64,000 bases of DNA from FEB-12 sp964503315 (GTDB lineage Bacteria > Zixibacteria > MSB-5A5 > GN15 > FEB-12), in NCBI GenBank assembly GCA_964503315.1, contig CAZCZL010000003.1, positions 62,001-126,000 on the forward strand, read 5' to 3'. The first letter of the stretch is position 1. The number at the start of each line of letters is the position of its first letter. The position numbers and the translations under genes are program-made. Positions 59,999-64,000 of this stretch are shown here, in pieces. A model generated the notes under the pieces. That model did no database searches. It had not been told where the DNA came from and was given only the letters and a program-made list of their open reading frames with translations.

Positions 59999-60789
59999 CC
60001 AATCGCATCAGCCTGTTAATGGCGGCTCGCGGCAAGCGGAAGTTGTTGGTTCCGTTTCTGACAGTCGGGTATCCAACTCTCGAGAGTTCAGAACAACTGT
60101 GCAAGGTCGCAATTGAATCCGGCGCCGATATGCTTGAACTGGGGATGCCTTTTTCGGATCCGTTGGCCGATGGTCCCCAAGTACAACTCTCCAGTCATAT
60201 CGCGTTACAGCAGGGTATCACGCTTGACGATGTTTTCGGTGCGGCAGAGAGCATACGTGCATACTCTGACATTCCGCTCATCACCATGGGATACTACAAC
60301 CCGATCTACGCGCGCGGAATTCCGGATTTTCTCGGGTCGGCCAAGGAAGCTGGTATTGATGGCCTGATCATCCCTGATCTCCCGCCCGAAGAGGCAGGTG
60401 AGTTGATACAGTTGGGCCAAGAGGATGAGATTTCAAACATCTTCCTGGTCGCGCCTACCTCTACACGCGATCGCGTCGCCCTTGTAGAAAAGAGTTGTTC
60501 CGACTTTGTCTATGCCGTTACTGTCACTGGCGTGACCGGAGCTGGTCGGAGTTTCGACGCCCAAACGGATGATTATCTGGCGCGGTTGCGCAAACAGCTC
60601 CGCAAGCCATTTGTCGCCGGGTTTGGGGTGTCGTCGGGTGAATCGGCGGTGCGCCTCTGCAGGCATGCCGACGGTGTCGTGATCGGTTCGGCTCTGATAA
60701 AAGAAATTGAGTCTAAGGGGCGCCATGAAGACGGCGTGAAGGCGGTCGGGAAACTCCTTAAGTCCGTGCGGGATAGCCTGAACGGATAG
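59995..60789 (+). CDS. trpA: Tryptophan synthase alpha chain
   Basis: A 264-aa TIM barrel with the catalytic acids in LELGMPFSDPLADGP (Glu and Asp), loop MGYYNPIYARG, the phosphate site GVTGAG and VAGFGVSSGESA. It cleaves indole-glycerol phosphate and passes indole through the tunnel to TrpB. It is the last gene of the trp operon and overlaps trpB by four bases. A weak GGTAGC/GCTACC stem follows before argS. Confidence 0.95.
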   Translation: MTNRISLLMAARGKRKLLVPFLTVGYPTLESSEQLCKVAIESGADMLELGMPFSDPLADGPQVQLSSHIALQQGITLDDVFGAAESIRAYSDIPLITMGYYNPIYARGIPDFLGSAKEAGIDGLIIPDLPPEEAGELIQLGQEDEISNIFLVAPTSTRDRVALVEKSCSDFVYAVTVTGVTGAGRSFDAQTDDYLARLRKQLRKPFVAGFGVSSGESAVRLCRHADGVVIGSALIKEIESKGRHEDGVKAVGKLLKSVRDSLNG

Positions 60790-60846
60790 GGTAGCTTTAT
60801 CATTGCGCAGCGGCTACCTCACAACCATATTGCCGCCGGAAAATCG

Positions 60847-62664
60847 ATGACTATGATACTGGATAAATTCAAAGAGCAATTTGCGTTAACCATCGCTACG
60901 GCGTTTCGGGAATGTTACGCTGATCAGTTTGCCGCCTCCGGTGAACAGGGGCCATTCTCGAGCGGCGATATCCTCAAGAATCTGGAGCGCCCTAAGGATC
61001 CCAAAATGGGGAGCCTGGCATTTCCGATTTTCAAGTACCTTTCTTTGCTGAAAGCCAAACCGCACGAGGTCACCGCCCTGGTTGCCGCCAAAGCAAACGA
61101 GCTGGTTGTCGCACGAGTCTCAAGCTCGGCCCTGCAATTTGCGAGCGCGTCTGGTTATATAAATGCGTCCATCGAATTGACCGCTGTAGCCCGTGAGACG
61201 TTAACGCAGGTCCTTCAGTTGCAGAATGGCTTTGGCAGTTCCAAAGTTGGCTCCGGAAAGCTCAATCTGGTGGAGTACTCCTCCCCGAACATAGCTAAGC
61301 CGATAGGCGTAGGGCACCTGCGTACTACTATAATTGGCAATTCCTTGAGACGTATCTACAAGAAGCTCGGGTACACAGTCATCGGCATCAACTATCCCGG
61401 CGACTGGGGAACGCAATTCGGCAAGATGATAGTCGCGTTTCGTCGGTGGGGGAACGAAAAGACTTTTTCGGGCGAGGCGGTTAAGCATCTGCTCGACCTC
61501 TACGTGAAATTTCACGCAGAGGCAGAGAAAGATTCCAGTCTCGATGAGGAAGCCCGAGTCGAATTCAAAAAACTCGAGGATGGCGACCCGGACGCCACCG
61601 CTCTCTGGGAACGGATGAAGGAAGTCTCCTTCGCCGAATGGAACCAGTCATACGCCCTTCTCGGAGTCGAGTTTGACCTTGTGTATGGTGAGTCATTTTT
61701 GAATGACAAGATGGAAGCGGTTATCAAACGTCTTGAAAAAGATGGCCTCACTTCGATATCCCGCGGCGCGTTGGTTGTTGACCTGAATGACCCGCAACTT
61801 CCTCCGGCCCTTCTTAAGAAGCAGGATGGCGCCACGCTCTATATCACTCGCGATCTCGCGGGTCTCATCTGGCGATGGGAGACCTACCATTTCAACGAGT
61901 CGCTCTATGTGGTCGGCGTTAGCCAGTCGGATCACTTCAAGCAGGCTCTCAAAGTTATCGCCATGATGGAAGAGGCCGAGAACCTGCCCGAAGATCAGCG
62001 CATGACCGGCAGGGTCAAGCATGTCGATTTCGGCTGGGTTAAGTTTGGCGAGAAGACCATGTCCACGCGACAGGGGAATATCATCTTCCTCGAAGATGTC
62101 ATCAATCAGGCGATCGAGCTGGCCAAACAGAAGATCCGCGAAAAGAACCCAAACTTGGCGAAGTTCGACGAAGTTGCCCAGATGATCGGCGTTGGCGCGG
62201 TCATCTTTTCGCAACTCTCGGTCCGTCGACAGAAGGATGTCAATTTCGACTGGGATGAGGTCCTCAGTTTCGAGGGAGAAACCGGCCCCTACCTGCAATA
62301 CACCCATGCCCGGCTCTGTTCGCTGGAGCGGATGTACGGCAAACCGATCACGTCTGAAATTGACTTCAGTTTATTGAACCAGGACGAAGAACGGCTTGTT
62401 ATTGAGACCGTAGCTGAATTTGAAGAGGCGATCCAGGAGGCGGCCCGTCTCTATGACCCGAACTGCATCTCAACCTATCTGTTGAGACTGGCCAGCGCCT
62501 TTAACAAGTTCTATCAGAGAAAAGACGCTTCCGGGCGCATAGATAAGATAATCTCGGATGATCCAGCTCGCACCGCGGCGCGCATGGCGCTTGTTCGGTC
62601 GGTGCGGATAGTGGTTAACGAAGGGCTGAGCCTGCTTGGGCTACGAGCCCCGGATGAGATGTAA
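60847..62664 (+). CDS. argS: Arginyl-tRNA synthetase
   Basis: A 605-aa class I synthetase. An N-terminal Add1 domain precedes the HIGH-type segment SSPNIAKPIGVGHLRTT (about residues 142-158). The KMSKS-type loop reads GEKTMSTRQGNII (about 402). The anticodon-binding helical domain ends the protein with ALVRSVRIVVNEGLSLLGLRAPDEM, the DALR pattern. It charges tRNA-Arg. It is 57 bp after trpA on the same strand and 45 bp before the DAHP synthase; co-transcription is plausible. Confidence 0.95.
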   Translation: MTMILDKFKEQFALTIATAFRECYADQFAASGEQGPFSSGDILKNLERPKDPKMGSLAFPIFKYLSLLKAKPHEVTALVAAKANELVVARVSSSALQFASASGYINASIELTAVARETLTQVLQLQNGFGSSKVGSGKLNLVEYSSPNIAKPIGVGHLRTTIIGNSLRRIYKKLGYTVIGINYPGDWGTQFGKMIVAFRRWGNEKTFSGEAVKHLLDLYVKFHAEAEKDSSLDEEARVEFKKLEDGDPDATALWERMKEVSFAEWNQSYALLGVEFDLVYGESFLNDKMEAVIKRLEKDGLTSISRGALVVDLNDPQLPPALLKKQDGATLYITRDLAGLIWRWETYHFNESLYVVGVSQSDHFKQALKVIAMMEEAENLPEDQRMTGRVKHVDFGWVKFGEKTMSTRQGNIIFLEDVINQAIELAKQKIREKNPNLAKFDEVAQMIGVGAVIFSQLSVRRQKDVNFDWDEVLSFEGETGPYLQYTHARLCSLERMYGKPITSEIDFSLLNQDEERLVIETVAEFEEAIQEAARLYDPNCISTYLLRLASAFNKFYQRKDASGRIDKIISDDPARTAARMALVRSVRIVVNEGLSLLGLRAPDEM

Positions 62665-62709
62665 CAGGAAAGAAGAAGACGCGACCTCAGGTCGCGCCAG
62701 GAGAGATAG

Positions 62710-63726
62710 ATGCTTGTAGTGATGGAAGCTTCGGCGACACAGGAGATGATCGCCAAAGTATGTGAAGAAATAACCAGACTTGGACTGACGCCGCATCCGA
62801 TTCCCGGAGCGCTGCGCACCGCGATTGGCGTGACCGGGAACAAAGCGCAGGTTGACTCTGATTGCATCCTGACGCTTGCCGGCGTGCAGGATATTATCCA
62901 TGTCACGCAACCGTTCAAATTGGTCAGTCGAGAATTCTTCAAAGAAGATACGGTAGTTGATGTCAATGGTGTGAAGATAGGCGGAAAAGAGTTCGTGGTC
63001 ATGGCCGGTCCCTGCTCGGTCGAAAGTCGTGACCAGTGCATGATCATCGCTGAGAGAGTCGCCAACGCCGGCGCGAAGATCTTCCGCGGCGGCGCTTTCA
63101 AACCCAGAACGTCGCCCTATAGTTTCCAGGGGCTGGGTGAGACCGGACTTCAGATCCTTGCCGAAGTTCGCGAACGGTTCGGCATGAAGATCATTACCGA
63201 GGCAGTCGACACGGATACGCTCGATCTGGTCGCGGCATACACGGATATCATCCAGATCGGCGCGCGCAACATGCAGAACTTCTCTCTTCTCAAAAAGGCC
63301 GGCAAAACAATGAAGCCGGTGCTCCTCAAGCGTGGGATGTCCGCCACGCTGGAGGAGTTCCTTATGGCGGCCGAGTATATCATGGCCGAGGGGAATCGAA
63401 ATGTCATCCTCTGCGAGCGGGGTGTTCGGACCATCGCCGACCACACCCGTAACACGCTGGATCTGGCCGCGATCCCATACGTCAAACGTATCAGTCATCT
63501 GCCGATAATCTCCGACCCAAGCCATGGGACCGGAAAGAAGGGGAAAGTCATCCCGCTGTCGCGCGCCTCGATCGCGGTTGGAGCGGATGGTTTGATAGTG
63601 GAAGTGCACCATGAGCCGGAGCATGCCTTGTCTGACGGCCCACAGTCGATAACTCCCTCTGACTTCACTGTTCTCATGAACGATATGCGGCGACTCGCGA
63701 CTGTCCTTGACAGGACCTGCGCATGA
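62710..63726 (+). CDS. aroF: DAHP synthase, type I-beta, with N-terminal regulatory domain
   Basis: A 338-aa 3-deoxy-D-arabino-heptulosonate-7-phosphate synthase of the Thermotoga/KDO8P-like type. The N-terminal 75 residues form a ferredoxin-like/ACT regulatory domain (MLVVMEASATQEMIAKVC...). The barrel has VMAGPCSVESRDQ, RGGAFKPRTSPYSFQG, the metal-site IQIGARNMQNF, KPVLLKRGM, CERG and SDPSHGTGK. The reaction is erythrose-4-phosphate plus PEP, entry step of the shikimate pathway. The ACT-like domain suggests feedback control by an aromatic amino acid. It overlaps aroA by four bases (ATGA). Confidence 0.95.
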   Translation: MLVVMEASATQEMIAKVCEEITRLGLTPHPIPGALRTAIGVTGNKAQVDSDCILTLAGVQDIIHVTQPFKLVSREFFKEDTVVDVNGVKIGGKEFVVMAGPCSVESRDQCMIIAERVANAGAKIFRGGAFKPRTSPYSFQGLGETGLQILAEVRERFGMKIITEAVDTDTLDLVAAYTDIIQIGARNMQNFSLLKKAGKTMKPVLLKRGMSATLEEFLMAAEYIMAEGNRNVILCERGVRTIADHTRNTLDLAAIPYVKRISHLPIISDPSHGTGKKGKVIPLSRASIAVGADGLIVEVHHEPEHALSDGPQSITPSDFTVLMNDMRRLATVLDRTCA

Positions 63727-64000
63727 AGAGAGAGCTGAAACCCGCACGTAGAATTGGGGGAACGATCTCGGTCCCGGGAGATAAGTCGGTTGGGCATCGC
63801 GCCGCGTTGTTCTCCATTCTGGCCAAGGGGCCTCTCACAGTCAGAAATCTCCCGAAGGGTGCCGATGTTCTTAGTTCTCTCGCCGCGGCACGACAATTCG
63901 GTGTCAAAGCAGAAGAGACAGAAAACGGATTGACGCTCACTCCGCCAGAGCAGTTTCAGATACAGCCGGAGACAATCATCGACTGCGGCAATTCCGGCAC
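63723..64000 (+). CDS. aroA: 3-phosphoshikimate 1-carboxyvinyltransferase (EPSP synthase), N-terminal part
   Basis: The window ends after 92 codons. The beginning reads GGTISVPGDKSVGHRAALFS, the PEP/shikimate-binding start of AroA; most homologues have DKSISHR. Lys, Ser and Arg of this motif are kept, while the two residues between (Ile-Ser) are Val-Gly. LSSLAAARQFGVKAEE and the start of the next motif DCGNSG follow. It overlaps the DAHP synthase stop by four bases. The rest lies outside the window. Confidence 0.93.
   Translation, partial: MKRELKPARRIGGTISVPGDKSVGHRAALFSILAKGPLTVRNLPKGADVLSSLAAARQFGVKAEETENGLTLTPPEQFQIQPETIIDCGNSG

Noticed and set aside
62641..63747. 368-codon frame antisense to the DAHP synthase gene
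   Set aside because: The sense strand encodes a complete DAHP synthase; the reverse frame carries no motif.
1..64000. CRISPR arrays, insertion sequences, prophage genes or integrases
   Set aside because: No direct-repeat arrays, transposase or integrase motifs were found on either strand, and both tRNA genes lack flanking integrase genes.

Overview
The window looks like a chromosomal segment of a diderm (Gram-negative) bacterium of moderate-to-high GC with tightly packed, often overlapping genes. It carries sugar-transferase genes of the lipopolysaccharide-core type, a CusCBA tripartite efflux system, an outer-membrane beta-barrel with multihaem cytochromes, and several sigma-54 and sigma-70 style promoters. 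The mixture (a porin-cytochrome conduit, a fungal Lys4-like aconitase, a non-canonical DapF) fits an uncultured lineage of the FCB/Zixibacteria type better than a well-known proteobacterium. That placement is inference only. No insertion sequence, prophage or CRISPR array was seen.

Layout. 3-6249: end of an unidentified gene, then an envelope-polysaccharide operon (MsbA-like ABC exporter, GT4, GT9, GT2, GT9 glycosyltransferases), followed 11 bp later by a long RelA/SpoT homologue (6261-8402). 8408-13674, minus strand: an imuA-imuB-dnaE2 mutagenic translesion cassette preceded by a LexA-box-like operator. 13796-15721: an SRPBCC gene broken by an in-frame TGA and a beta-CASP metallo-RNase. 15718-26158: a metal-defence island with cusCBA on the minus strand, its NtrC-type two-component system, and a plus-strand YHS-like metal protein and Cu/Zn superoxide dismutase. 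Two near-identical 16-bp palindromes, each about 95 bp upstream of a -24/-12 element, tie these units into one likely sigma-54 regulon. 26314-28525: an autoregulated ArsR-SRPBCC-DUF1428-SRPBCC-DoxX operon, then tRNA-Leu(UAA), a MaoC hydratase, a GNAT-like protein and a 35-aa membrane peptide. 30517-34257, minus strand: a decahaem cytochrome, outer-membrane barrel and hexahaem lipoprotein, probably an extracellular electron-transfer conduit. 34605-37966: a GlcD-type flavoprotein, a secreted 8-cysteine mini-protein with a CPPC redoxin downstream, and a Gfo/Idh oxidoreductase. 38244-43885: a degenerate HD protein, the Lys4-type (homo)aconitase plus MmgE/PrpD pair, and histidyl-tRNA synthetase. 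43878-50558: an ADP-ribosylglycohydrolase, an FNR-box-preceded polyferredoxin, a methyltransferase, membrane proteins, a ROK kinase, tRNA-Phe(GAA) and a NifU/IscU-like protein. 50839-64000: a LysN-like aminotransferase, a DapF homologue with both catalytic cysteines replaced by serine, a complete trpEGD-(MFS)-CFBA operon, argS, a DAHP synthase and the start of aroA, so the right end is largely an aromatic amino-acid biosynthesis block.

The observations I consider most worth following are the sigma-54 metal regulon with its shared palindromes, the double Cys-to-Ser DapF fused into the trp operon, the secreted Cys-rich peptide with its redoxin, the porin-cytochrome cluster, the Lys4-like enzyme beside PrpD, and the methionine-rich insertion in CusA.
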